64,000 nucleotides of DNA from Marinobacter sp. HL-58. GTDB taxonomy: Bacteria > Pseudomonadota > Gammaproteobacteria > Pseudomonadales > Oleiphilaceae. The position numbers and the translations under genes were made by a program. This document shows, in pieces, positions 16,963 through 25,786 of the stretch. The notes beneath the pieces are model-generated. The model did no database searches. It saw only the letters and a program-made list of their open reading frames with translations, and was not told the origin of the DNA. The stretch covers positions 1-64,000 of the forward strand of contig NZ_LIHP01000018.1 in the NCBI RefSeq assembly GCF_001314605.1. The letters run 5' to 3'. The stretch's first letter is position 1, and each line of letters begins with the position of its first letter.

Positions 16963-18249
16963 ATGACCCAAGCCTTTGATGTTGTAATTGTTGGTGCCGG
17001 CATGGTCGGCGCTGCTCTTGCTGCCGGCCTCGGCCGCAGTGGCTTTCGCGTTGGCCTTGTGGATCAGGGAGGTGCACCCTCTTTTAATGCCTCACAGGCC
17101 CCTGACATACGCGTGTCCGCTCTCAGCGCAGGCAGTGAGCGTTACCTTACCGAGCTTGGTGCCTGGCACGATATACTGGCCATGCGTGCCACTCCCTATA
17201 CCCGCCTGGCAGTGTGGGATGAAGCGGATCATCCGCTGAGCGGCGTGTTACCCCGCAAGATCGCCGAAGTGGTTTTTGATGCCCGTAACCTGTCCGCCAG
17301 CCACCTTGGCCATATCGTGGAAAACCGGGTCACCCAACAGGCACTCTGGACCTGCGCCGAGGAACAGCCCGGCGTCACACTGTTTGCCGGCCATGCTGTG
17401 ACCAGCCTCGGTAACAACGAACACAACGCCACAGTTACGCTGGACGACGGCACGGAACTGAGTGGCGAACTGGTAGTGGGCGCAGATGGCGCCAGTTCAG
17501 GCGTCCGCAGTCTGGCCGGCATTGGTGTTACCCGGGAGCAGTACCAGCAACAGGCCATGGTGATTTCCGTTCGTTATCAGGGAGCGGTCCAGGACATCAC
17601 CTGGCAGGGTTTCTACCCGAGCGGCCCCCGGGCCTTCCTGCCGCTGCATTCCGCGGGACACGGCGAAAGCTGGGCGTCTCTGGTGTGGTACGACTCGCCG
17701 GAAGAACTGGCGCGCCTGAAATCCCTGGACGACAGCATTCTGATGGCGGAAATACAGAATGCTTTTCCACCGGAACTGCCCCTGCTGACCCACATCGACA
17801 CCAAAGCCAGCTTCCCGATAGCCCGCCAGCATGCCAAAACCTATGTGAACAACCGGGTGGTACTGGTGGGCGACGCGGCCCACACCATCAACCCCCTGGC
17901 CGGCCAGGGGGTTAACCTGGGCTTTCAGGACGCCCGCTGCCTGCAGTCAGTCCTGCGCGAAGCCAGACGCGCCGGCAGCGACCTGGCCGACCCGGCACGG
18001 CTGGCCGAATACGAACACCAACGCCGCCCGGCCAACCGCCGTATGATGCTGGCCATGGATGTGTTCTATCACCTGTTCAGCAACCGCACCCCGCCTCTGC
18101 ATCTGTTACGCAACCTGGGCCTGGGCGCAGCCAAGGCCATGCCATTTGCCAGAAACCGGGTAGCCAAATACGCTATGGGTATCGACGACAAACTGCCCCC
18201 GGTCATCCGCCAGTTGGCGGAGCGCCTTCCGGGGCTGAAGCAACTCTAA
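16963..18249 (+). CDS. ubiF: 2-octaprenyl-3-methyl-6-methoxy-1,4-benzoquinol hydroxylase UbiF
   Basis: 428-aa FAD monooxygenase of the UbiH/UbiF/COQ6 family. Seen: the N-terminal dinucleotide site DVVIVGAGMVGAALAAGLG, the DG motif LVVGADGASSGVRSLAG, and the flavin-binding GD box LVGDAAHTINPLAGQGVNLG. UbiF-like hallmarks include PDIRVSALS, GPRAFLPL, ASLVWYDSPEEL and a C-terminal PPLHLLRNLGLGAAKAMPF. It would hydroxylate a late ubiquinone intermediate at the membrane. hinT follows after 11 bp and is probably co-transcribed. Confidence 0.87.
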   Translation: MTQAFDVVIVGAGMVGAALAAGLGRSGFRVGLVDQGGAPSFNASQAPDIRVSALSAGSERYLTELGAWHDILAMRATPYTRLAVWDEADHPLSGVLPRKIAEVVFDARNLSASHLGHIVENRVTQQALWTCAEEQPGVTLFAGHAVTSLGNNEHNATVTLDDGTELSGELVVGADGASSGVRSLAGIGVTREQYQQQAMVISVRYQGAVQDITWQGFYPSGPRAFLPLHSAGHGESWASLVWYDSPEELARLKSLDDSILMAEIQNAFPPELPLLTHIDTKASFPIARQHAKTYVNNRVVLVGDAAHTINPLAGQGVNLGFQDARCLQSVLREARRAGSDLADPARLAEYEHQRRPANRRMMLAMDVFYHLFSNRTPPLHLLRNLGLGAAKAMPFARNRVAKYAMGIDDKLPPVIRQLAERLPGLKQL

Positions 18250-18260
18250 AAGGAACCATT

Positions 18261-18626
18261 ATGTCGGAAACCATTTTCACCAAGATCATCAACCGGGAAA
18301 TCCCGGCGGATATTGTGTATGAAGACGACATCAGCCTGGCCTTCAGGGACATCAATCCCCAGGCGCCGGTGCACCTGCTGATTATCCCGAAAAAGGAAAT
18401 CGCGACGATCAACGACATCGAAGAAGGCGACCGCGAACTGGTGGGCCACCTGTACTGGGTTGCCGCCAGACTGGCCAAAGAAATGGAGTTTGCAGACGAC
18501 GGTTACCGCGTGGTGATGAACTGTGGGGAAAACTCCGGGCAGACGGTTTTCCATATCCACCTGCACCTGCTGGCCGGCAAACCCCTGGGCTGGCCGCCTT
18601 ATACCGACAAGAAGAAGCAGGCCTGA
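18261..18626 (+). CDS. hinT: HIT family purine nucleoside phosphoramidase (HinT)
   Basis: 121 aa, the full length of bacterial HinT, a dimeric hydrolase of AMP-lysine and related phosphoramidates. Seen: IFTKIINREIPADIVYEDD at the N-terminus and the histidine triad GQTVFHIHLHLLAG near residues 95-108. The ribosome site AAAGGA precedes the ATG. It lies 11 bp after ubiF. Repeat element A starts 28 bp after its stop. Confidence 0.95.
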   Translation: MSETIFTKIINREIPADIVYEDDISLAFRDINPQAPVHLLIIPKKEIATINDIEEGDRELVGHLYWVAARLAKEMEFADDGYRVVMNCGENSGQTVFHIHLHLLAGKPLGWPPYTDKKKQA

Positions 18627-18653
18627 GAATTTTTGACCTTGGGGGGAGGCAAT

Positions 18654-18754
18654 CGGGCCGGTCCTCCTGTTTGGGACACGCTCGAGGCGTCCATGCGCGC
18701 TTAACTTTGGCCATCCATGGCCAAAGATAGATCCCAAACAGGAGGACCGGCCCG
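18654..18754 (-). repeat. Double-GGA-hairpin element, copy A
   Basis: 23-bp perfect inverted arms (18654-18676 and 18732-18754, starting CGGGCCGGTCC and ending GGACCGGCCCG) enclose a 55-bp core. On the minus strand the core forms hairpin 1 CTTTGGCC-ATGGAT-GGCCAAAG and hairpin 2 GCG-CATGGA-CGC, then ends GAGCGTG. Beyond one mismatch the arms pair for several more bases (GGCAA/TTGCC). It lies between the convergent hinT and phoU genes, nearer hinT. The arm sequence is not shared with other copies. Confidence 0.9.
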
Positions 18755-18822
18755 CTTGCTGGTACCTTGGTGCCAAAACTCCAACATCAACTAAAGGCGT
18801 TATCTGAGAGGTTTGTGAGGCG

Positions 18823-18923
18823 GGCCCGGGGGCAGTGTTCAGGAACGTGGAGCGCCAGGGATGGCGCGACCGAGCCCTACAGGGACGTATTCACGGGCGC
18901 TTCCTGAACACTGCCCCCGGGCC
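18823..18923 (+). repeat. Double-GGA-hairpin element, copy B
   Basis: 23-bp perfect inverted arms (18823-18845 / 18901-18923, beginning GGCCCGGGGGC) surround a 55-bp core on the plus strand: hairpin 1 GCGCC-AGGGAT-GGCGC and hairpin 2 TAC-AGGGAC-GTA. After one mismatch three more pairs follow. It is 43 bp beyond the phoU stop. With copy A it fills most of the 340-bp gap 18627-18966; 68 bp separate the two and hold nothing recognisable. Confidence 0.9.
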
Positions 18924-18966
18924 TGCCAAGGCATCCAACCAGCAGGCTACAGAGGCAAGAACAGAA

Positions 18967-19689
18967 TCAGCGACCGACAACCTTCTCGGCTTCCTCAACA
19001 GGCGTATGCCGAACATCCTCGCCTTTGACCATGAAGATCACGTTCTCGGCAATGTTACAGGCGTGATCCCCCACCCGCTCCAGGGCCCGAAGAATCCACA
19101 TCACCGACATGCACCGGGAGATATTGCGGGTATCCTCCATCATGAACGTCAGCAGCGTCCGCGTGGCAGCCTGGTATTCCTCATCAACCCGCTTGTCTTC
19201 CTTCATGATCCGCAGCGCCTGCTCCGAATCCAGACGGGCAAAGGCATCCAGCGCATCATGAAGCATGCTCAGCACGTGATTACTGATGTGACGAACTTCC
19301 ACATAACCACGGGGCGCCTGGCCTTCCTCGGACAGCTTGATGGCAAACTTGGCAATCTTCTTGGCCTCGTCACCAACACGCTCAAGGTCGGAAACCATCT
19401 TGATCACTGCAACCACCAGCCGCAGATCCCGGGCCGTGGGCTGCCGGCGGGCGAGGATCAGGGTGGCTTCCTCGTCCATCTCGATTTCCATCTGGTCCAC
19501 TTTCTTGTCCGTGGCACGCACCTCGTCCGCCAGGTGGCCGTCGTTCTCGACCAGCGCCGTGATCGCCCGCTCTACCTGGGACTCCACCAGCCCCCCCATC
19601 TCGAGGAATTCGGTTTTCAGGGCCATCAGTTCGTCATTGAACTGGTGCGAGATATGATCGCCGTAAACATCGTCCTTTTTATCTGGCAT
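18967..19689 (-). CDS. phoU: Phosphate signalling protein PhoU
   Basis: 240 aa, normal for PhoU, a six-helix protein that links the Pst transporter to the PhoR kinase and keeps the Pho regulon off when phosphate is ample. Seen: the two metal-binding E/D-rich repeats MSDLERVGDEAKKIAKFA and LRALERVGDHACNIAENVI. Last gene of pstSCAB-phoU; starts 33 bp after pstB. No classic terminator follows; repeat copy B stands there instead. Confidence 0.96.
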   Translation of the reverse strand: MPDKKDDVYGDHISHQFNDELMALKTEFLEMGGLVESQVERAITALVENDGHLADEVRATDKKVDQMEIEMDEEATLILARRQPTARDLRLVVAVIKMVSDLERVGDEAKKIAKFAIKLSEEGQAPRGYVEVRHISNHVLSMLHDALDAFARLDSEQALRIMKEDKRVDEEYQAATRTLLTFMMEDTRNISRCMSVMWILRALERVGDHACNIAENVIFMVKGEDVRHTPVEEAEKVVGR

Positions 19690-19722
19690 AACTTTGTTCT
19701 CCAGTATTCAATCCTGCCGGAA

Positions 19723-20622
19723 TCAACCAAACCGACCGGTGATGTAAGATTCGGTGAGCTCATGCTCGGGTGAGGTAAACACCTTGTTGGTCTCGTTCAC
19801 TTCCACCAGGTGGCCCAGATGGAAATAGGCGGTACGGTTGGATACCCGGGCCGCCTGCTGCATGGAGTGGGTGACAATAACGATAGTGTAGCTCTCCGAC
19901 ATCTCGGAAATCAGCTCTTCCACTTTTGCGGTGGCAATCGGGTCCAGTGCTGAGCAGGGCTCGTCCATCAGGATCACTTCCGGGCTGACCGCAATGGCGC
20001 GAGCGATGCAAAGGCGCTGCTGCTGGCCGCCAGACATTCCCGTCGCCACCGCGTCCAGCCTGTCCTTTGCTTCGTCCCAGAGCCCGGCTTTACGCAGGCT
20101 TGTTTCGACAATTTCATCCAGGTCGGCTTTGCGATTGGCCAGCCCGTGAATGCGGGGGCCATAGGCAACATTGTCGTAGATCGACTTGGGAAAGGGATTG
20201 GGCTTCTGGAAGACCATGCCCACCCGTGCACGAAGCTCTACGACATCCCGCTTCGAGGCATAGATGTCTTCATCGTCCAGCATCAGTTGGCCCTTGACAC
20301 GGCAGATATCAATGCTGTCGTTCATCCGGTTCAGGCATCGCAGAAACGTGGATTTACCGCAGCCCGAGGGCCCGATAAACGAAATCACCTGATTACGCCC
20401 GATATCGAGGCTGACATCCTTGATGGCGCGGTCCTCGCCGTAGTAGACCTCAACGTTACGAAGCTTGAACTTGGGGTCTTCCACATTGGGCTTACCCACC
20501 GTTTTTCCTTCCTCGACCGGCGCCGACTGAGCGTCAGCCGCCTCATCCACCGGGTCTTTGACAGGAATGATGGTCTCTTCAGGCCTTCCGGCCTCACTGG
20601 CGATTGTTTCGTTCACACTCAT
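19723..20622 (-). CDS. pstB: Phosphate ABC transporter ATP-binding protein PstB
   Basis: 299 aa. ATPase of the high-affinity phosphate importer. Seen: Walker [10 protein letters not shown] (about residue 87), signature [14 protein letters not shown], Walker [14 protein letters not shown] and the switch His in [12 protein letters not shown]. An N-terminal extension of about 40 polar residues ([16 protein letters not shown]) precedes the ABC domain and is longer than in E. coli PstB (257 aa). The ATG at 20622 was chosen for its AAAGGAG site; the stop of pstA lies 11 bp upstream. Confidence 0.96.
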   Translation of the reverse strand: MSVNETIASEAGRPEETIIPVKDPVDEAADAQSAPVEEGKTVGKPNVEDPKFKLRNVEVYYGEDRAIKDVSLDIGRNQVISFIGPSGCGKSTFLRCLNRMNDSIDICRVKGQLMLDDEDIYASKRDVVELRARVGMVFQKPNPFPKSIYDNVAYGPRIHGLANRKADLDEIVETSLRKAGLWDEAKDRLDAVATGMSGGQQQRLCIARAIAVSPEVILMDEPCSALDPIATAKVEELISEMSESYTIVIVTHSMQQAARVSNRTAYFHLGHLVEVNETNKVFTSPEHELTESYITGRFG

Positions 20623-20633
20623 AAATTTCTCCT

Positions 20634-21911
20634 TTACCACCGGCGCTCAAGACGCTTGCGAAGCCAGATGGCCAGTGCATTCATACTGATCATGAAGGTG
20701 AGCAGCACCATGATGCCGGCGGATGCCAGCTCGACAAACCCCTGTTCGGAGGCACTTGCCCAAAGATAAACCTGTACTGGCAACACGGTCGCCGAATCAA
20801 CAAAACCTTCCGGCACATCCACGATGAAGGCAACCATACCAATCAACAGCAATGGAGCTGTTTCGCCGAGGGCCTGGGCCATACCAATGATCGAGCCAGT
20901 CAACATGCCCGGCATTGCCAGTGGTATCACATGGTGCATGACCACCTGCATCTTGGACGCGCCGACGCCCTCGGCCGCCTCACGGATGGATGGCGGCACG
21001 CTCTTGATGGCAGCACGGCTGGAGATGATGATGGTTGGCAAGGTCATCAGCGCCAGCACCATACCACCGACCAACGGCACCGAGCGGGGCATGCCGAACA
21101 GATTGATGAAAACGGCAAGACCGAGCAGGCCAAAAATGATCGATGGCACGGCCGCCAGGTTATTGATGTTTACCTCTATGAAATCGGTAAACTTGTTCTG
21201 GGGTGCGAACTCCTCCAGATAGACCGCTGCCGCGATACCAACAGGGAACGAAATCACCAGGGTTACCAGCATCGTAAACAGGGAACCCATAATGGCGCCG
21301 AGAATACCGGCGTTGGCCGGCTCCCTCGAATCGCCCCGGCTGAACAGCACGTCGTTGAAGCTGGTGCTGATAACACCCTGCTCCACCAGCTCGTCCACCC
21401 ACTCCTGCTGCTTCTCTGAGAGCTTGATGCTGTAGCTAGGATTATCGGCATGTTTTACGTAGGTCGAAACCCGGTCATGGGCCAGAAAGTCGATGGTCTG
21501 CGTGGTATCCAGCAGATCAGGATTGTCCCTCAACAGATCACGAATCTCACTGGCGGCATAATTGCCAAGCAGACGGCCCAGCTGCTTTATCTCGGCCTCG
21601 CTTTCGACGTCCGGGAAATACTCCTGTAAGGAGGCAATCACCGGCGCGACAAAGTCGGCCTGGGATACCTGGTCCTTATCGGTCGGGTCGTCCAGGTACA
21701 TCATCTCGGAATCGAGATTGATTTCCAGACTGACCGTGGTCTTGACGAACCCTGAGTGCCCCTTGTTGATAATGTCAGCAAAGAGAACAAACAGGGAACC
21801 CAGGGCCAGGAATATCGCCAGAATTCCATACAGCCGGAACCGGCGTTCCTTCCGATAGCGGCGCTTCAGGGAGTTGCGGACAATCTCCGCCTGAGAACTC
21901 TGATTACTCAT
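20634..21911 (-). CDS. pstA: Phosphate ABC transporter permease PstA, long form
   Basis: 425 aa, against 296 in E. coli. After a cytoplasmic stretch and first transmembrane helix (about 28-50) there is an extra, mostly polar segment of about 150 residues, probably periplasmic. It corresponds to the extra N-terminal domain (DUF3333 type) of marine PstA proteins. The permease core follows: [17 protein letters not shown] (EAA-like loop region), then [21 protein letters not shown], the EAA loop that docks PstB. The ATG at 21911 overlaps the pstC stop (ATGAGTAA), giving translational coupling. Confidence 0.93.
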   Translation of the reverse strand: MSNQSSQAEIVRNSLKRRYRKERRFRLYGILAIFLALGSLFVLFADIINKGHSGFVKTTVSLEINLDSEMMYLDDPTDKDQVSQADFVAPVIASLQEYFPDVESEAEIKQLGRLLGNYAASEIRDLLRDNPDLLDTTQTIDFLAHDRVSTYVKHADNPSYSIKLSEKQQEWVDELVEQGVISTSFNDVLFSRGDSREPANAGILGAIMGSLFTMLVTLVISFPVGIAAAVYLEEFAPQNKFTDFIEVNINNLAAVPSIIFGLLGLAVFINLFGMPRSVPLVGGMVLALMTLPTIIISSRAAIKSVPPSIREAAEGVGASKMQVVMHHVIPLAMPGMLTGSIIGMAQALGETAPLLLIGMVAFIVDVPEGFVDSATVLPVQVYLWASASEQGFVELASAGIMVLLTFMISMNALAIWLRKRLERRW

Positions 21912-23292
21912 ACTGTTCCCTATACTTGCGTACAATCTTGAGAGCCACCACGTTCAGCAGCAGCGTAACGATGAACAGCAACATGCCGAGTGCAAAGGCT
22001 GACAGGGTCTTGGCGCTATCAAACTCCTGGTCGCCCACCAGCAAGGTTGCAATCTGAACAGTGACTGTCGTCACCGATTCCAGCGGGTTGGCCGTCAGGT
22101 TGGCTGCCAGCCCCGCCGCCATCACCACGATCATGGTTTCGCCGATGGCCCGGGACGCCGCCAGCAGGATGCCGCCGATAATGCCCGGCAGCGCCGCAGG
22201 GAAGATCACCTTCTTCATGGTCTCGGACTGGGTTGCCCCCAGCGCCAGGGAGCCGTCCCGCATGGTCTGGGGGACCGCATTGATCACATCGTCTGACAGC
22301 GACGATACAAACGGTACGATCATGATGCCCATAACCAGGCCTGCAGCCAACACGCTCTGGGAGGAAGCCTCAAGGCCAATCGCTTCGGCCACATCCCGGA
22401 TAAAAGGCGCCACCGTCAGGGCGGCAAAGAAGCCGTAAACCACCGTTGGAATACCTGCCAGCATTTCCAGTACAGGCTTGGCCGTTGCGCGCACGCGTTT
22501 GCTGGCGTATTCCGACAGGTAAATGGCAGACAGCAGGCCAACGGGCACCGCCACGAGCAGCGCTATGGCGGAAATCAGCAGGGTACCGGTAAACAGCGGA
22601 ATAACACCGAAGGCGCCCTCGGCGCCCACCTGATCCGCACGAATGGCAGTCTGGGGGCTCCAGCTCGTACTGAACAGAAATTCGGTAATTGGAATCCGGT
22701 TGAAGAAGCGTATGGTCTCCAGAATAACCGAAAACACAATACCCGCCGTGGTCAGAACCGCCAGGGCCGCACACACGAAAAAGATGCGGCGAAGGGTGGT
22801 CTCCACATTGATCCTGGCGTTGATATGTGGCGACACACGGGTCCATGCAAATGTGGCACCGGCTACGGCGACCAGCAAAACCAGGGCGGCCTTGAAGTTA
22901 TGGCTCTGGTCTTCGACCGTTTCAAGCACCGATGCGGCACCGGCAATGTGCTCTGGCACAAACTCAGGATTGAGGCTGCCGTTTGCAACGTTGCTGATCT
23001 GGGAGAGAATCAGGCTGGCCTGGCCCGGGGATTCCGGCCAGGTATCGGGCGGCAGGGTCGCGATGACGATACCCTGAATCACCCGGTCTTCAAAACCAAC
23101 CCAGGCCGCCAGCACCAGGAGCGAAGGAAGAGCGCACCAGAGTGCGGCGCGCGCCGCGTAGTATGTAGGAAGAGCTTTGAGGTTACGGATTCCGCCGATA
23201 GGCGCTGCGACCGCACGGGATCGCATATAGGCAAGGCCATAGGCGACCACGGCTAGAACCAGAACCAGGGGCAGAAGATTGGCCGTCTGCAT
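21904..23292 (-). CDS. pstC: Phosphate ABC transporter permease PstC, long form
   Basis: 462 aa against 319 in E. coli. It has additional N-terminal hydrophobic segments (about 5-25, 50-70 and 145-165) before the usual permease core. Core motifs: AVPVGLLSAIYLSEYASKRV, LAGIPTVVYGFFAAL and the EAA loop LALGATQSETMKKVIFPAALPG. It pairs with PstA to form the phosphate channel. The gene is separated from pstS by 148 bp containing a strong terminator-like hairpin, so it is probably expressed at a lower level than pstS. Confidence 0.93.
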   Translation of the reverse strand: MQTANLLPLVLVLAVVAYGLAYMRSRAVAAPIGGIRNLKALPTYYAARAALWCALPSLLVLAAWVGFEDRVIQGIVIATLPPDTWPESPGQASLILSQISNVANGSLNPEFVPEHIAGAASVLETVEDQSHNFKAALVLLVAVAGATFAWTRVSPHINARINVETTLRRIFFVCAALAVLTTAGIVFSVILETIRFFNRIPITEFLFSTSWSPQTAIRADQVGAEGAFGVIPLFTGTLLISAIALLVAVPVGLLSAIYLSEYASKRVRATAKPVLEMLAGIPTVVYGFFAALTVAPFIRDVAEAIGLEASSQSVLAAGLVMGIMIVPFVSSLSDDVINAVPQTMRDGSLALGATQSETMKKVIFPAALPGIIGGILLAASRAIGETMIVVMAAGLAANLTANPLESVTTVTVQIATLLVGDQEFDSAKTLSAFALGMLLFIVTLLLNVVALKIVRKYREQYE

Positions 23293-23376
23293 AACAGTCT
23301 CTGTTTTAGTGGCTTTAAATGAACTGGGCGTCTATTTTGCCAGCTTGGCACACAAAAATATTCATTCAACTGTAAC

Positions 23377-23408
23377 AAAAGAGCGCGGACCGTTTGGCCC
23401 GCGCTCTC
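23377..23408 (-). terminator. Attenuating terminator between pstS and pstC
   Basis: GAGCGCGG / CCGCGCTC form a strong stem at 23381-23406. On the minus strand it is followed by TTTTGTT. It lies 32 bp past the pstS stop and would let most transcripts end after pstS while some continue into pstCAB-phoU, as is common in pst operons. Confidence 0.8.
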
Positions 23409-23440
23409 GTTTCGTCATCCCTGACGTCTCTGGCCGGGCC

Positions 23441-24490
23441 TTACAGCTCGTTGCCAGTCATCGGTTCCAGATCTTTCGCTCGCTTGGCGATTTCCATACG
23501 CTCTTCCCGTGGCAGCGGGATCAGACCCACATCGCCCAGATAACCGTTGTCGCCCCAGGTGCCTTCGCTGGTGAACTCAGCTACGTATTCCTGGATACCT
23601 GGAACAACACCCACGTGATCGTGTTTGATGTAGAACCACAGTGAACGGGCAACCGGGTACTTGTCGCTGGAGATGTTCTCCGGCGTGGGCTCAACACCGT
23701 TGATGGTCGCTGCCTGAATCTGGCCGCTGTTTTCCATCAGGAAGCTGTAGCCAAAGATACCCACGGTTTCCTCGTCACGGGTCAGGCGCTGAACGATCAG
23801 GTTGTCGTTTTCACCAGCTTCGATGAACGGACCATCTTCGCGCATGCTGTGACAAACCGTTTCGAACTGATCTCCGTCCATGTCGGCGATCATCTCGAAT
23901 TCCTTGCAGCCGCCTTCCATTGCCAGCTCGACGAACGCATCACGGGTGCCAGAAGTCGGGGGCGGACCCATCACGCTGATTTCCATATCAGGCAGGCTGG
24001 AATCGATCTCGTTCCAGTTCTCGTAGGGGTTGGCAACCAGCTTGTCACCGCCGTCAGGATCCGGAACTTCCTTGGCCAGGGCCAGGAAGATCTGCTCAAG
24101 GCTCAGGTCCATCTTGGGCGCTTCCTTGGAGTTGGCCATAACGATACCGTCGGCACCGATACGGACCTCAGTAATGTCTTTAACGCCATTGGCCTGGCAG
24201 TTGTCGAACTCACTCTTCTTCATGCGACGTGAAGCGTTGGTGATGTCCGGGTGCTGGGTGCCCACACCTTCACAGAACAGCTTCAGACCGCCGCCGGAAC
24301 CGGTGGACTCCAGCTTCGGAGTCGGGAAGTCGGTGTCACGACCAAAACGCTCGGCTACCACGGTAGCGAAGGGGTAAACAGTGGAAGAACCGACAATGCT
24401 GATGGTGTCGCGAGCCATGGCCGGGGAGGATACAGCGGCGATGCTGCCTGCCAGTGCCACAGTTGTAAGGGCTGTTTTAAGTTTGATCAC
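23441..24490 (-). CDS. pstS: Phosphate-binding periplasmic protein PstS
   Basis: 349 aa with a signal peptide (MIKLKTALTTVALAGSIAAV, cleavage after SSPAMA). Seen: the phosphate-binding loops ISIVGSSTVYPF near the mature N-terminus, TGSGGGLKLFCEG, and MGPPPTSGTRDAF, which align with the Ser/Thr/Arg ligands of PstS. It delivers phosphate to PstCA. First gene of the operon; a Pho box lies 75 bp upstream of the ATG. Confidence 0.95.
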   Translation of the reverse strand: MIKLKTALTTVALAGSIAAVSSPAMARDTISIVGSSTVYPFATVVAERFGRDTDFPTPKLESTGSGGGLKLFCEGVGTQHPDITNASRRMKKSEFDNCQANGVKDITEVRIGADGIVMANSKEAPKMDLSLEQIFLALAKEVPDPDGGDKLVANPYENWNEIDSSLPDMEISVMGPPPTSGTRDAFVELAMEGGCKEFEMIADMDGDQFETVCHSMREDGPFIEAGENDNLIVQRLTRDEETVGIFGYSFLMENSGQIQAATINGVEPTPENISSDKYPVARSLWFYIKHDHVGVVPGIQEYVAEFTSEGTWGDNGYLGDVGLIPLPREERMEIAKRAKDLEPMTGNEL

Positions 24491-24545
24491 GTTGAGTCTC
24501 CATTCGTCTTTTTGACTTTACTTACGGGTTTGCTTCACCGATGTG

Positions 24546-24582
24546 TGAACAATAAAGCCACTCTGTGACAACTTTATTACAG
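24546..24582 (-). promoter_or_regulatory. Pho box and promoter of the pst operon
   Basis: CTGTAATAAAGTTGTCAC on the minus strand (24565-24582) matches the PhoB consensus CTGTCATAAAACTGTCAC at 15 of 18 positions. Ten bases downstream is a -10-like TATTGT, the spacing expected when a Pho box replaces the -35 element. This predicts PhoB-activated transcription of pstS under phosphate starvation. Confidence 0.85.
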
Positions 24583-24684
24583 CCCCTGAAATATAGAACA
24601 GGATGTTCAATTTTTCTTGCAGACGCCGCGCAGGCCGCTAACATGCGGGTACTAAAACAATTCCGGACCCAAAAGGTTACATCC

Positions 24685-25089
24685 ATGACGGCGCTCGATG
24701 ACGACAAACCTACTCCCAGGGGCGAATTGATCATTCAGGTCATTCCCCTGCCCTCCGACACCAACCCCAATGGTGATGTTTTCGCCGGCTGGCTGGTCAA
24801 ACAGATGGATATGGCCGCAGCCACCATGGCCGGGCGTATCTCCCAGGGGCGTAACGCAACGGTTGCCATGGACAGGATGGAGTTTCTCTCCCCACTGCGG
24901 GTAGGTTCGCAGGTTGGCTGTTATGGAGAGCTGATGGAGGTTGGTCGCAGCTCGATGAAGATCAACATAGAGGTCTGGACACTGGACCGCTCGGCTAAAG
25001 CCCCTCGCAAGGTAACGGAAGGACTCTTCGTTTACGTTGCCATAGACGAGCATGGCCGGATTCGGGAAGTGCCAGACCAGGAAGCCTAG
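24685..25089 (+). CDS. Acyl-CoA thioesterase (YciA type, hotdog fold)
   Basis: 134 aa, matching YciA (132 aa). Seen: the hotdog catalytic segment TNPNGDVFAGWLVKQMDMAAATMA with the active Asp, and MDRMEFLSPLRVGSQVGCYG on the second strand. It hydrolyses acyl-CoAs to free acid and CoA. The frame runs 40 codons further upstream, but the ATG at 24685 gives the family start and has AAGG before it. Its stop overlaps the stop of the convergent sigma-factor gene by 4 nt. Confidence 0.87.
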   Translation: MTALDDDKPTPRGELIIQVIPLPSDTNPNGDVFAGWLVKQMDMAAATMAGRISQGRNATVAMDRMEFLSPLRVGSQVGCYGELMEVGRSSMKINIEVWTLDRSAKAPRKVTEGLFVYVAIDEHGRIREVPDQEA

Positions 25090-25640
25090 TGTCCCGTCCG
25101 GGTGTTGTCGGCAACTGAATTGTGACAACAGACTTTGCCGGAAGAATCCGTTATCACGTTGCAACGGCGGGCCAGTTCGTCCCTCAGGCGCGCTCTGGCC
25201 CGGCGGATTCTGGCTTTGGCTGCCGGTAGCGAAATACCGTTACTTGCAGCGTAATCGTCCTGGGATAACGGGCCGAGATCACAGGCCTCGAGAATATCGC
25301 GGTCATCGTCCCCGAGCGAGGGCAAAACCGCCCGGATACACACATCCAGGTCAGCCACCGGATCAGACACTGCCCTGCGATTGTCCGGCAGATGGTCCGG
25401 TACAGGCACCCAGGCCTTGCGCAGACGATGGCTGTCCGCAAGGGCATTCCTGGCCACACGGAACAGCCAGCTGCGCGGGTTCTCCAGTTCGCAGAAAGAT
25501 TGCCCCTCGCGCATGGCCTTGAGAAACACATCCTGAAGCAGGTCATCGCTTTGTGCCGGCTCTTTAAGGCGGCCAAGCAGGAAGTGGCGCAGTTCCGCCT
25601 GATGATCATGCCATGCCCGCAAAACGCACTCGAACGCCAT
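25086..25640 (-). CDS. ECF-type RNA polymerase sigma factor, SigZ-like
   Basis: 184 aa. Region 2: FLLGRLKEPAQSDDLLQDVFLKAM and PRSWLFRVARNALADSHR; region 4: DILEACDLGPLSQDDYAASNGISLPAAKARIRRARARL. The C-terminal tail carries cysteines (CNVITDSSGKVCCHN), a feature I associate with SigZ-like factors; metal or redox sensing there is a guess. No anti-sigma gene is adjacent. It is divergent from the permease/thioredoxin pair with a 146-bp shared region containing an inverted repeat, so the pair is a plausible target. Confidence 0.85.
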   Translation of the reverse strand: MAFECVLRAWHDHQAELRHFLLGRLKEPAQSDDLLQDVFLKAMREGQSFCELENPRSWLFRVARNALADSHRLRKAWVPVPDHLPDNRRAVSDPVADLDVCIRAVLPSLGDDDRDILEACDLGPLSQDDYAASNGISLPAAKARIRRARARLRDELARRCNVITDSSGKVCCHNSVADNTRTGH

Positions 25641-25670
25641 TGAGATTGCTCCCGAAAAATGTAACCCGTC

Positions 25671-25697
25671 CGATCTGTTTATAGGGATAAACGATCG
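25671..25697. promoter_or_regulatory. Inverted repeat between sigZ-like gene and permease gene
   Basis: CGATCTGTTTAT and ATAAACGATCG flank AGGG; the arms pair over 11 bases with one extra T. It sits 31 bp upstream of the sigma-factor start codon in the divergent region and could be an operator for either gene. No regulator can be named. Confidence 0.4.
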
Positions 25698-25786
25698 ATA
25701 AACAACATCAACCCCTGAAACAGTATCTTTTCCCGGACTGATTCGTCTTCATCATAACCGATGATATCTAATGGATCAGGAAGCTC

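Noticed and set aside
18654..18923. Elements A and B as ordinary intrinsic terminators of hinT and phoU
   Set aside because: The stems are strong, but there is no T-run after them and the conserved inner hairpins and unique arms need another explanation.
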